Shown here piece by piece: positions 18,102 to 27,070 of a DNA stretch of 64,000 nucleotides. The notes beneath the pieces were generated by a model. That model had not been told where the DNA came from. It did no database searches and worked only from the letters and a program-made list of their open reading frames with translations. The DNA comes from an uncultured Lachnospiraceae bacterium (GTDB lineage: Bacteria > Bacillota > Clostridia > Lachnospirales > Lachnospiraceae): NCBI GenBank assembly GCA_900546325.1, contig URCR01000008.1:15772-79771 (forward strand), written 5' to 3'. Position numbers and translations under genes: made by a program. The stretch's first letter is position 1. The number at the start of each line of letters is the position of its first letter.

Positions 18102-19073
18102 ATGCAAGCAGAAAATATACTCGCTAAAAATATTTCAGCAGCAGGCAGGAAGTCCTCTTACGATGCTGCCTGCAAGCGCCTTCTTGCCAATAAGATTATT
18201 CTGGCATGGATCATGAAAAGTTGTCTGGTTGAATATAAAGACTGTGATGTAAAGGAAATTGCAGAATGTTACATTGAAGGAGAACCTCAGATTTCCAGCA
18301 TAACTGTCAATCCAGATGAATCTTCCGATACAGAACAGATTACCGGAATGGCAACGGAAGACGCTACGATTACGGAAGGAACAATTACTTATGATATCCG
18401 TTTCTTTGCCACAATCCTGTCTTCCACACATCAGATTCGTCTTTTTATCAACCTGGAAGCTCAAAATGATTTCTATCCGGGATATCCTATTATCAAAAGA
18501 GGATTATATTATTGCAGCCGGATGATTTCCTCCCAATATGGTACAGAATTCTCATCTTCCCAATATGATCAGATCAAAAAAGTTTACTCCATCTGGATCT
18601 GTATGAATCCTCCGGAAAACCGGAGAAATACGATCACCCGCTACTCCATCCATGAGGAAAATATAGTCGGCAATGTGCACGAAATTCCCCAAAACTATGA
18701 TCTTCTCTCTGCAATCATAATCTGCCTGAGTGATTCTGAGCAGGAGGCTGACGGCGGCGTGTTAAAATTATTAGAAGTACTGCTCTCCCCTACCCGGGAG
18801 GCAGCAGAAAAAAAGCAAATTTTGCAAGATGATTTTCATATTGAAATGACCAGGAAATTAGAAAAGGAGGTTTCCATCATGTGTAATTTGAGCAAAGGAA
18901 TTGAAGAAATTGGTATCAGGGAAGGTAAAAGAGAAGGTAAGAAAGAAGGAATTCTGTTTTCTATTCAATCTCTCATGGAAACTATGAATTTTACAATGGA
19001 AGAAGCAATGAATGCCCTGAAAATTCCAAAAACAGAGCAGGAACAATATACAAAGAAATTGAAACAGAAATAG
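18102..19073 (+). CDS. Rpn-type PD-(D/E)XK nuclease/transposase-family protein
   Basis: 323 aa. The nuclease core is visible: D98 (ITYDIRF) and E119-x-Q121 (INLEAQN) match the PD-(D/E)XK pattern with Gln in place of Lys, as in many Rpn proteins. The C-terminus has the low-complexity RxGKREGKKEG run typical of the family, followed by a short helical segment. Rpn proteins act in recombination-linked DNA cleavage, and some are proposed phage-defence toxins; they are multi-copy in Lachnospiraceae. Start at 18102 has AAAGGTGG 7 bases upstream; the frame extends to 18021 without a ribosome site. It is on the strand opposite to its neighbours. Confidence 0.8.
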   Translation: MQAENILAKNISAAGRKSSYDAACKRLLANKIILAWIMKSCLVEYKDCDVKEIAECYIEGEPQISSITVNPDESSDTEQITGMATEDATITEGTITYDIRFFATILSSTHQIRLFINLEAQNDFYPGYPIIKRGLYYCSRMISSQYGTEFSSSQYDQIKKVYSIWICMNPPENRRNTITRYSIHEENIVGNVHEIPQNYDLLSAIIICLSDSEQEADGGVLKLLEVLLSPTREAAEKKQILQDDFHIEMTRKLEKEVSIMCNLSKGIEEIGIREGKREGKKEGILFSIQSLMETMNFTMEEAMNALKIPKTEQEQYTKKLKQK

Positions 19074-19172
19074 GTCTCTATAAAAATTTTTCATCCGCTA
19101 TTTCCCACTTTCCCTCTCTATGTTATGATACATTGGAAACAAACAATATTTTACTTTATGAGGGGTAACATT

Positions 19173-20549
19173 ATGAACAATCAGAAAAAGTCCGCACCTG
19201 CGGCAACAAACGCAATTACGGAAGGAATTATCTGGAGGCAGCTTTTGATTTTCTTTTTTCCTATTGTTCTCGGTACATTCTTCCAACAGCTTTATAACAC
19301 TGCCGACGCAATGATCGTCGGACGTTTCGTGGGAAAAGAGGCGCTTGCCGCTGTCGGCGGTTCTTCCAATCAGATCATCAACCTGATCATCGGATTCTTT
19401 GTCGGTGTGTCTTCGGGAGCAACTGTGATCATCGCCCAGCATTACGGTTCCAAAAATGAAACCGCACTGTCCCATGCACTGCACACGGCAATTGCTTTCT
19501 CAACAGTATCCAGTATCATCCTCATGGGAGCCGGCTATTTCCTGGCACCGGCACTCCTGCGCATGATGAACACTCCGGAAAGCATGATGGCAGATTCCGT
19601 CACATACCTTCGGATTTTCTTCCTCGGGATCTTATTTACTTTTATCTATAACATCGGTTCCAGTGTCCTTCGCTCTGTCGGAGATTCCAAACGGCCGCTG
19701 TACTATCTCATCGTCTGCTGCTTTTTGAACATCGGGCTGGATCTTTTGTTTGTCCTTGTGTTCCATATGGGAATTGCCGGAGCTGCGATCGCAACGGTAA
19801 TGTCCCAGGCAGTCAGCGCCATCCTCGTGCTGCTCGCCCTGATGCGGACATCCGATATTTACAAACTGCATCTGAAAAAAGTCCGCTTCTTCAAAGGATC
19901 CCTGTCCTCGATCCTTCGTATCGGGATTCCTGCCGGACTTCAGGCAGCCATGTACAGCCTGTCAAATATCATTATCCAGACTGCTTTAAATGCACTTGGA
20001 ACTGACACCGTAGCAGCATGGACTTCTTTCGGAAAAATGGATGCCTTCTGCTGGATGGTCATCTCTGCCTTCGGAATTTCCGCAACAACTTTCGTCGGAC
20101 AAAATTACGGGGCCGGAAAGTATGACCGCGTAAGAAAAAGTGTGCGTGTCTGCCTCGGAATGACACTTGCCTCCTCCATCGCGATGAGCGCATTTCTGAT
20201 GACCGCCGGAAAATATCTGTTCCACCTGTTTACGAGTGATCCGGAAGTCATCCGCATCGGAATCCAGATTCTGAACTACATGGCACCGGCTTACGCACTG
20301 TTCGTATTTATCGAAATCTACTCCGGTGCACTGCGCGGAATCGGCGATGTGATCATCCCGACGATCATGACATGCTGCGGTGTGTGCGTATTCCGTACAC
20401 TGTGGGTATTCCTGCTTGTACCAAAATCACCTACGATCGAGATGATCACGCTGAGCTATCCGATCTCATGGGGAATCACTGCAGTATTGTTTATCATCTA
20501 CTATTACAAAAAACAGAAAAAACTGGGGATAAAAAATTTCGACCAATAA
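19173..20549 (+). CDS. MATE family multidrug/cation efflux transporter
   Basis: 458 aa with about 12 membrane segments in two homologous halves; the first half starts FFPIVLGTFFQQLYNTADAM and the second GIPAGLQAAMYSLSNI, both typical of the NorM/DinF class. Such pumps expel drugs or metabolites using sodium or proton gradients. The start at 19173 has GAGGGG 7 bases upstream. It lies 99 bases after the Rpn gene on the same strand, with no visible functional link. Substrate unknown. Confidence 0.92.
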   Translation: MNNQKKSAPAATNAITEGIIWRQLLIFFFPIVLGTFFQQLYNTADAMIVGRFVGKEALAAVGGSSNQIINLIIGFFVGVSSGATVIIAQHYGSKNETALSHALHTAIAFSTVSSIILMGAGYFLAPALLRMMNTPESMMADSVTYLRIFFLGILFTFIYNIGSSVLRSVGDSKRPLYYLIVCCFLNIGLDLLFVLVFHMGIAGAAIATVMSQAVSAILVLLALMRTSDIYKLHLKKVRFFKGSLSSILRIGIPAGLQAAMYSLSNIIIQTALNALGTDTVAAWTSFGKMDAFCWMVISAFGISATTFVGQNYGAGKYDRVRKSVRVCLGMTLASSIAMSAFLMTAGKYLFHLFTSDPEVIRIGIQILNYMAPAYALFVFIEIYSGALRGIGDVIIPTIMTCCGVCVFRTLWVFLLVPKSPTIEMITLSYPISWGITAVLFIIYYYKKQKKLGIKNFDQ

Positions 20550-20619
20550 ATCATCACAGAAAAAAACTAAACCGAAATCTTTTTCGCACAAAGTGTTTGT
20601 CCTCAAATATGTTATCTAG

Positions 20620-20675
20620 AAATGTTAAGGGAAATCGCGGATTATTTTACACAATTTTCCTTAACATTTTTGTTT
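20620..20675 (+). terminator. Probable terminator after the MATE gene
   Basis: AAATGTTAAGGGAAA can pair with TTTTCCTTAACATTT (one G-T pair) around an 18-base loop, followed by TTGTTTT. The rest of the 271-base gap up to 20820 is AT-rich; I see no clear promoter in it. Confidence 0.5.
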
Positions 20676-20820
20676 TCCAAATAAAATGAAACCTCTTGAT
20701 TTCCATCTAAATTCCCATTAAAGTCACAATTTATTTCGGGATTTTTCATATACTCTGTTATATACTTTTGCTACAAAAACATTCTGACACTCAAACAGCC
20801 TGACGAGAGGAGGATCTATT

Positions 20821-21204
20821 ATGGCTACCTTAACTTTTGAACTGGAACAATTTCCAAACAATTACTTTTTGGCATGGAATGTCATGACACAATGTCAAAA
20901 TACCGTGAACGTTACTTTAAGAGTAGGAGACACAATCTATTTTCAAGCTGACAAAAAGAACTCTGAAACCAAACTGCAACTTATCGCCCAATCATCCCGC
21001 ACACACGACCGCAAAGGGACACCGATACTTACCATTACAGTGAAGGAATCCGAAAAACTTAAACAAAGTTTTACATCTGGTGCAATCAATGATTTACGGG
21101 CAAAAAAAGTAGGCTACGTCTATGATTTCTGCATTGAAGACCAAAATGATGACGATTTTAATGATGTTTATATAAATATTGTCGGATGGGCAAAGAAAGG
21201 ATAA
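20821..21204 (+). CDS. Small acidic beta-rich protein of unknown function
   Basis: 127 aa, no signal peptide, one Cys pair at most. Alternating hydrophobic and polar residues suggest a beta-sandwich. The C-terminal DQNDDDFNDVYINI resembles the D-x-D-x-D-x-N-D calcium-loop ending seen in several inclusion-body or lectin-like bacterial proteins, where it precedes a last beta strand. I do not recognise the family. AGAGGAGG precedes the ATG by 8 bases, so it should be well translated. It is followed 6 bases later by the hydrolase-like gene, clearly one transcript. Confidence 0.7.
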   Translation: MATLTFELEQFPNNYFLAWNVMTQCQNTVNVTLRVGDTIYFQADKKNSETKLQLIAQSSRTHDRKGTPILTITVKESEKLKQSFTSGAINDLRAKKVGYVYDFCIEDQNDDDFNDVYINIVGWAKKG

Positions 21205-21210
21205 AAACAT

Positions 21211-22380
21211 ATGGATATTAGTTTTCACTATTTTGCTGTAAAATCCGTGGCTCTGGCTGCAGGTCTCTCAGAATCTAAGGCACAGAGGCTAGCAGAATTT
21301 TCACAGTTTATTGATGATTATAATTGGTACGTCTATTTTGAAGCTGAAAACATTCCTTCCTACATACGGGATCCTCAACTTGACATCGACCTTTCCAATA
21401 ACCTTATTAATCCCGTAACGACCGGTTTCTCTACAATATCTGATATGGCAACACTCATCTTAGACCGCTCACAGAAATTTACAGTATCACCATTTCATTT
21501 TATCCCGCAGAACCCACACAGTGTGTCCTGTCATGATCGTAGAACCGTTCCAGCTACTTTAAACGATGATTCCTATATTTCAAACATGCTCAACACCCTC
21601 AAATCTGACATACTCGAAACACGTATAGACGAAAATGATGCTCTTATGAAAATAGGAATGTTATTCCACACATTTGCAGATACCTATGCGCATCAACTTT
21701 TTACTGGATATTCTGACAAAACAAATTCAGTGAAAATTGTAAGTGTCTTTAATAATGTGACACAATGTGATGAAACAGAACACTACCGTTACTGGATTGA
21801 AAAATGGATTTCTTCCATTGAAGAGGTAATCCAAACAAAACTCCCATTGATTGGACATATGGCAATCGGTCACGTCCCAGACTTATCTCATCTCAGTTTT
21901 GAGATGGAATATACTTCTATGGACGGTACCCTTTGCAATCATATGCGGAGCAATACTGCGACATTTATTACTGCTTGTCGGGAACTTTATACCTATCTAA
22001 GGCAAACTTATCCAAATCTTTCTGCGGACATGAGCTGGGATAATCTGGCAGAGAAGCTGATCTATGGTTTTACATTCGATGCCAGTAAAGAACTGGAAGA
22101 AAATGAGTCTGCTGCCGTTAGGAAGCTATCGGAACATTGGAGTAACACCTTCAGCGAAAATCACTACTCCTATTCCTATAACAGTGAGCAAATCAAAACA
22201 CACTTTATGAGAAGCCGCGCAAATACAGCAAAAACTATTACTGTGGACGGAACAGAATATCAAGTCTTGTCCGGATCCTACAGTGATGACTTCTACAAAT
22301 TCAATTTGTTTGGAAATCTACTATTAATCAACTTATATGGGGAACACCCAAGACGCTGGGTTTCGTTAATTGAAGAATAG
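21211..22380 (+). CDS. DUF6765-like putative metal-dependent hydrolase
   Basis: 389 aa, no signal peptide or membrane segment. It starts with MDISFHYFAVKSVALAAG and has a central GMLFHTFADTYAHQ, an H-x3-D-x3-H pattern like the metal-binding helix of zinc phospholipase C/S1-P1 nuclease folds. From memory this start and helix recall the DUF6765 family, but I am not certain. Other histidines (HFIP, GHVPDLSHL) could complete a site. It is co-transcribed with the preceding small acidic protein and ends just before a strong hairpin. Possible roles: lipid- or nucleotide-cleaving effector with the small protein as carrier or inhibitor; this is speculation. Confidence 0.65.
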   Translation: MDISFHYFAVKSVALAAGLSESKAQRLAEFSQFIDDYNWYVYFEAENIPSYIRDPQLDIDLSNNLINPVTTGFSTISDMATLILDRSQKFTVSPFHFIPQNPHSVSCHDRRTVPATLNDDSYISNMLNTLKSDILETRIDENDALMKIGMLFHTFADTYAHQLFTGYSDKTNSVKIVSVFNNVTQCDETEHYRYWIEKWISSIEEVIQTKLPLIGHMAIGHVPDLSHLSFEMEYTSMDGTLCNHMRSNTATFITACRELYTYLRQTYPNLSADMSWDNLAEKLIYGFTFDASKELEENESAAVRKLSEHWSNTFSENHYSYSYNSEQIKTHFMRSRANTAKTITVDGTEYQVLSGSYSDDFYKFNLFGNLLLINLYGEHPRRWVSLIEE

Positions 22381-22447
22381 CCGGATAATCGTAAAAGCAA
22401 ATGTATGCCGGCCACATTTAAATGTAAAAAACTCATATGCAAACAAG

Positions 22448-22469
22448 GGCTGCCGACTTCTCGGCAGCC
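22448..22469. terminator. Hairpin between convergent genes
   Basis: GGCTGCCGA and TCGGCAGCC form a perfect 9-bp stem with loop CTTC. It lies between the convergent hydrolase-like gene and dacF. T-runs are weak on both sides, so termination may be partial. Confidence 0.55.
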
Positions 22470-22496
22470 TCTTAAAATTTCTTATCCTACAACCTC

Positions 22497-23984
22497 CTAC
22501 CTTCTCGGAAGTCTGTGATCCTCTCCTTTTCGATGTGTATCTTCTCTCTGATTATTATACTGCCGGCTTCTTCTTGCGTGCACCTGTTCCTGCCTCATCT
22601 GTTTCTCCTTCATCTGGCGGCGGCGCTTCTGCTCCATTAGTCTTCTCTGTCTTCTCCGCTGCCTTCTTCTATAAACAAATGCGCCAAAAATCAATCCGGC
22701 TGCGACAACAACTGCCGCAGATACACCGATGACCATCTTGGCTTTCGGTGAAACCGTAAAAAGCGATTTCTGTTTTTCCTGATCCGCCTCTGCTTTTTCT
22801 GCCTTGGTATCTGATGCGCTTGTCTTAAAATACGAATCTTTCAGAACAACTTCCGCAGTTCCGACCGTCTGTCCATCGTAAGTATACGTCAAAGTTCCTT
22901 TCTTTGCTTTCCCTCTTTTATCCTCCGGGACAATCTCCGCTTTTACATCTTGAAATTCCACATTCTCCGGCACGACAATGTAAGCATCTTCCTCTGTCTC
23001 TTTCACAGCCTTTGGAAGATCCTCTCCCTCTAAAGGAATCTTCTTAAAATTATTAAAGACATATTCTGCCATATTTTTCGTGTCCGGATAAACATGGACG
23101 CCATGTGTTTTCAAATTCACAGAGACAAGCTGCAATTCCCCATTGTCAAGATAAGAGACAAGCGTCGACAATGCCTGATCTGTGTATCCGGTTTTTCCTC
23201 CGACACAATTCTCATAGAATGTATCAGTACCATCATAGAGCATCTGATGGTATTGTTGGAACACACGCTCTTCATTGACAAGATTGGTCGGTGGAATCCG
23301 ATATTCATATGTGTTCGTGATCTTCCGGAATTCCTCATACTGAAATGCCGCCGATGCAATGAGCGCCATATCCCGTGCAGAAACATAGTGATCCTCATCG
23401 TGAAGCCCGTGCGGATTTGTAAAATGCGTATTGGTGCATCCAAGCTCCTCTGCCTTCTCATTCATCATGCGGATAAAATTATCATATCCATTTCCAACGG
23501 TGTCCGCAATCGCATATGCAACCTCATTGGCAGACGCCAACAGCATCCCATATAAGGCATCTTCCATCGTGATCTCTTCTCCCGGCTGCATTCCGATACT
23601 TGCATCTCCATACTCAAGAAATGCCACTGACTCTTCAGTAAAATGAACCTTATCTGTCAGTTTACTGTTTTCCAGCGCCACCAGCGCCGTCATAATCTTC
23701 GTAATACTCGCGGGAAATTCCTTCTCATCAATATTCTTTGCATAGAGGATCGCTCCGCTGTTCATGTCCATGATAATTCCCGCTTCCGCAAAGATCCCCG
23801 GTCCCTCTGGCCAATTCTTCAACTCATTCGATTCCACAGGCATCTCATACACTGCCCTCTCTTCGTCTGTAGCCGCTGCCGCTGCTCCCTCTACCTCAGC
23901 TGCGTGTGCCGCCGGCATCGCTGTATTTGAAAAAGCAAGTCCTGCTGCCAGCAGGAATGCGGCTAATCTATATCTCAATTTCAT
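22497..23984 (-). CDS. D-alanyl-D-alanine carboxypeptidase (serine type, DacF/DacA family)
   Basis: 495 aa. Signal peptide (KLRYRLAAFLLAAGLAF...HAAE), then the three active motifs: S-I-T-K (ASITKIM), S-A-N and K-T-G (GGKTGYT). It removes the terminal D-Ala from peptidoglycan stem peptides outside the membrane. The C-terminal part has a membrane helix (MVIGVSAAVVVAAGLIFGAF) followed by a long, very basic tail (about 50 residues of Arg, Gln, Lys), an unusual ending: most such enzymes stop at an amphipathic anchor. The start at 23984 has GGAGG 8 bases upstream; 23999 would destroy that spacing. Confidence 0.9.
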   Translation of the reverse strand: MKLRYRLAAFLLAAGLAFSNTAMPAAHAAEVEGAAAAATDEERAVYEMPVESNELKNWPEGPGIFAEAGIIMDMNSGAILYAKNIDEKEFPASITKIMTALVALENSKLTDKVHFTEESVAFLEYGDASIGMQPGEEITMEDALYGMLLASANEVAYAIADTVGNGYDNFIRMMNEKAEELGCTNTHFTNPHGLHDEDHYVSARDMALIASAAFQYEEFRKITNTYEYRIPPTNLVNEERVFQQYHQMLYDGTDTFYENCVGGKTGYTDQALSTLVSYLDNGELQLVSVNLKTHGVHVYPDTKNMAEYVFNNFKKIPLEGEDLPKAVKETEEDAYIVVPENVEFQDVKAEIVPEDKRGKAKKGTLTYTYDGQTVGTAEVVLKDSYFKTSASDTKAEKAEADQEKQKSLFTVSPKAKMVIGVSAAVVVAAGLIFGAFVYRRRQRRRQRRLMEQKRRRQMKEKQMRQEQVHARRSRQYNNQREDTHRKGEDHRLPRR

Positions 23985-24014
23985 CTGTATTTCCTCCAAA
24001 ACATCATAAGCGGT

Positions 24015-24043
24015 ATTATAACATATTCTTGTTCTTCTTCCAA
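24015..24043 (-). promoter_or_regulatory. Promoter of the carboxypeptidase gene
   Basis: -35 TTGGAA (24038-24043) and -10 TATAAT (24015-24020), 17 bases apart on the minus strand. It lies 31 bases before the start codon. Confidence 0.7.
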
Positions 24044-24062
24044 TAAAAAATACATTTACTTT

Positions 24063-24359
24063 TCAAATATGTATTACATCTTCTGTATAAATTCTTCCAA
24101 TATTTTTGACTGGAAAGCGGTCTGCATCCAGGTTTTTAGTACTGCTATCTCCTGCTGCACGCTCTTCTTTTAGCATCTCTTCAAAAATCATAAAGCGTTC
24201 CTCCATTTCCCGGCTCCCTTTAATTCCGCGGATGAATTGCTGTAACTGTTCCACATAGGGATCATCAAATGCTTCCTCACTTCCTGTGACTGTGACCGTT
24301 ACTTTTCTCAACCGGACTGCGACATCGATTATGACTCTTCCAGAGACCGCTTTTTTCAT
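24063..24359 (-). pseudogene. Short open frame, possibly a broken Rpn-like C-terminus
   Basis: 98 aa open frame. Its MEERFMIFEEMLKEERAAG resembles the charged C-terminal helix of Rpn/PD-(D/E)XK transposase proteins, but no nuclease core precedes it. It abuts a decayed transposase on the other strand, so it may be a gene scrap. It could also be chance; there is no good ribosome site. Confidence 0.3.
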
Positions 24360-24369
24360 GGCTATGACT

Positions 24370-24987
24370 TATAGAAAGCAGCATCCAGCCCTTTATTGTC
24401 TTAAATGAAAAACGTGAAATCAGTATGAACTATAAGGATGATTTTACCATTGGAAAAGATGGCGTTCCCATCTGCAAGGCAGGGCGGAAAATAAATCATG
24501 ATGGTTCTGAATCATCCAAAGCACGATTAAAGTTTCGCTGTCCACTTGCCATTCGCAAATATGGCTGTTCCTGTAGTGTTCCCTACTCAGATTCCAAATT
24601 TAGAAGGTCTGCATCTGCGATTTATGCTGCATACCATAATCTTTGGAGAATTGAAGAGTCCTTCTGTATCATGAAATCTCAGCTTGATGCAAGATCGGTT
24701 TTTATACAAAAGCAGGAAACGATTACAGGGCATTTCCTTGTATGTTATCTTTCCGTACTTCTGACAAGATTATTTCAAATCCATATCTTGAAAGATGAAT
24801 ATAGTACAGAAGAGAGTTTTGACTTTATCCGTCATTTCAGAATTGCTAAAATCTCTGACAGGAAGTATATAATTTAACTCGAAGTTCTTCGTTTATTAAG
24901 GATTTAACTGCGCGAACTGGATTGCCACTTACTTCTTACTTTCTTGGAAATGAAGACATAAATAAAATGCTAAGTCACAAGTTCTAA
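24370..24987 (+). pseudogene. Transposase remnant, internally deleted and frameshifted
   Basis: Reading from about 24370, PFIVLNEKREIS leads into KDDFTIGKDGVPICKAGRK and a CPLAIRKYGCSC segment, then jumps to YHNLWRIEESFCIMKSQLD, the C-terminal catalytic helix of a DDE transposase (IS1182/IS1634-like). Middle residues are missing. After a stop at 24875 the other frame continues as SSSFIKDLTARTGLPL to a stop at 24985-24987, which is the natural C-terminus, so there is also a frameshift. The N-terminal half is gone. Not functional. Confidence 0.75.
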
Positions 24988-25148
24988 CCTATGGCTTAGC
25001 ACTATTCTTTTACTTTAACTTCAAAAGACAGGCATTATATATTTTTTTATTTTTATATGCCAATCTTATTTTTTAATTTTTGCACCAATTCATAAGTTTA
25101 ATAGCTGAGAATTGAACTGAACTTTACTTCTTCAGCTCTCATATATTT

Positions 25149-26882
25149 CTATTCCGCTTCCACCGGAATAAACCGGAACGTTGTCACATCGAACAGTCCC
25201 ATATCCGTCAATTTGATCTCCGGAATCACTGCAAGTGACATAAAGCAGAGCGTCATAACCGGCTCTACTTCTCCGCAGATTCCAAGTTCTGCATACGCTT
25301 TCTCATGAATCTCTGTCAGTTTCCGGTCAACCCATTTACCGCTCTTATCACTCATCAGTCCTGCGATCGGCATAGGCATTCCTTCGATGACTTTTCCCTC
25401 TTTTACAAGGACAATGCCGCCTTCCTGCCTGATCAGACTTTCTACCGCGAATGCAATCTCCTCGTCGTTTACACCGACCGCGATGATGTTGTGGGAATCG
25501 TGCGCCACGGAAAGTGCCACTGCCCCTTCTTTGATTCCATATCCTTTTAAGAAGCCGCATGCCACATTGCCGGTTCCCTGATGTCTCTCAACAACGGCAA
25601 TCTTCACGAGATCTTTTTCCGGCTCCCGGATAAATTCTCCGTTTTCATCTACCTTGATCTCCTCGACTGTCTTCTTTGTCACAACCCCTCCCGGCTGAAT
25701 CTCAATGGCATTTACCCGGTTCGTCTTCAAGTTCATTTTTAATTTTTCCTTTGAAAAATCTTTGACAATCACGCTTCCTCTGACCGGTGTAATATCTGCA
25801 TACGATGTTTCCGGAAGATAATTTCCATCTTCTGCGGTCAGTTTTCCGCCGATCCACACTTTTTCCGCCTCAAATTGTTCCAGATCTTTCATCAGCACAA
25901 TATCTGCCTGATATCCCGGCGCGATCGCCCCTTTGTCCCGCAGGCTGAAGCATTCCGCGGCATTTAATGTTGCCATGCGAATTGCCGTGACGGCATCGAT
26001 TCCTTCCTCGCGGCAGATCTGCAGATGGTTATCCAGATGCCCCTCATGCAGGATGGTCTTTGGCTGACGGTCATCGGAACAGAGCAGACACCGTCTGCTG
26101 TTCTGTTCATTTACCCCGCAAAGAAGTGTCCTCAGGTTGTGGCACGCAGAACCCTGTCTTAATAAAATGTACATTCCTCTCGCCAGCCTGTCGTTCATCT
26201 CTTCTACCGTGGAGCATTCATGATCCGCAAGAATTCTCGCTGCTGCATAAGCATTCAGCTCCTTGCCGCTGATTCCCGGTCCATGCCCGTCGATCACCTT
26301 TCCGGCCCGCTTTGCCACAAGTAATTTTTCAAGAACACTGTCCTCTGCACCGATCACTCCCGGAAAGTTCATAAATTCTCCAAGCCCGAGAACTCCCTCT
26401 CTCTGAATCGGTTCCTCCATCTCTTCTGCACCGATCACGGCGCCGGCATGCTCAAACGGTGTCGCCGGAACACAGGACGGGACAACATACTGAATATCCA
26501 GTGCGGTCCTCTCCGCCGCCTCCATCATATAATCCAGTCCTTTGATCCCGCACACATTTACAATCTCATGCGGGTCTGCAATGATCGTTGTCGTTCCATG
26601 AGGCACTAAAAGCCGCCCGATCTCCTCCGGTGTAACATAAGAGGATTCTATGTGAATATGACTGTCGATCAGTCCCGGAACTGCATAAGAACCTTTGGCA
26701 TCCACAGTCTCTCTTCCCTCATATTCTCCAATTCCTGCAATCCGGGAGCCACTGACTGCAATATCGCCCCTGATAATTTCTCCCGAAAATACATTGACCA
26801 CTTTACAATTTTTGATCACAAGATCTGCCGGAATTCTTCCTGCTGCCGTATCGATCAATTTTTTCAATTCCTGCTTGTCCAT
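25149..26882 (-). CDS. ade: Adenine deaminase
   Basis: 577 aa. Amidohydrolase-type metal enzyme that turns adenine into hypoxanthine and ammonia for purine salvage. DSHIHIESSYVTPEEI and IIADPHEIVNVCG carry metal-ligand His and Glu residues; GHGPGISG and the C-terminal VAHDSHNIIAVG are typical of the Ade family (YerA/AdeC class). AAGGAAG lies 6 bases before the ATG. It has its own promoter at 26936-26964. No purine riboswitch fold was seen in the short leader. Confidence 0.93.
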   Translation of the reverse strand: MDKQELKKLIDTAAGRIPADLVIKNCKVVNVFSGEIIRGDIAVSGSRIAGIGEYEGRETVDAKGSYAVPGLIDSHIHIESSYVTPEEIGRLLVPHGTTTIIADPHEIVNVCGIKGLDYMMEAAERTALDIQYVVPSCVPATPFEHAGAVIGAEEMEEPIQREGVLGLGEFMNFPGVIGAEDSVLEKLLVAKRAGKVIDGHGPGISGKELNAYAAARILADHECSTVEEMNDRLARGMYILLRQGSACHNLRTLLCGVNEQNSRRCLLCSDDRQPKTILHEGHLDNHLQICREEGIDAVTAIRMATLNAAECFSLRDKGAIAPGYQADIVLMKDLEQFEAEKVWIGGKLTAEDGNYLPETSYADITPVRGSVIVKDFSKEKLKMNLKTNRVNAIEIQPGGVVTKKTVEEIKVDENGEFIREPEKDLVKIAVVERHQGTGNVACGFLKGYGIKEGAVALSVAHDSHNIIAVGVNDEEIAFAVESLIRQEGGIVLVKEGKVIEGMPMPIAGLMSDKSGKWVDRKLTEIHEKAYAELGICGEVEPVMTLCFMSLAVIPEIKLTDMGLFDVTTFRFIPVEAE

Positions 26883-26935
26883 GTTTTTTCTTCCTTTTCT
26901 ATCTGTTTTACTGTTTTTACCGTGTTTCTGCGTAA

Positions 26936-26964
26936 ATTATAGCATATCCCTATTTCGCCCTCAA
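26936..26964 (-). promoter_or_regulatory. Promoter of ade
   Basis: -35 TTGAGG (26959-26964) and -10 TATAAT (26936-26941), 17 bases apart on the minus strand, about 54 bases upstream of the ade start. Confidence 0.65.
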
Positions 26965-26983
26965 CCGTTAGCGCAATGAAAAA

Positions 26984-27023
26984 ACACGCTTTACCAGGTC
27001 GTTTTCCTCCTGCTAAAGCGTGT
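26984..27023 (-). terminator. Terminator of the pepT-yfcC-pepV operon
   Basis: On the minus strand ACACGCTTTAGCAGG pairs with CCTGGTAAAGCGTGT (one G-A or bulge near the loop) and is followed by TTTTTC. It lies 48 bases after the dipeptidase stop. Confidence 0.8.
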
Positions 27024-27070
27024 CTCTTCTTTTTGATTATGCTCCGTCTCTCATTTGACTGATTTTTTCT

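Noticed and set aside
26883..26935. Possible purine riboswitch in front of ade
   Set aside because: The leader after the promoter is only about 50 bases and has no three-stem fold.
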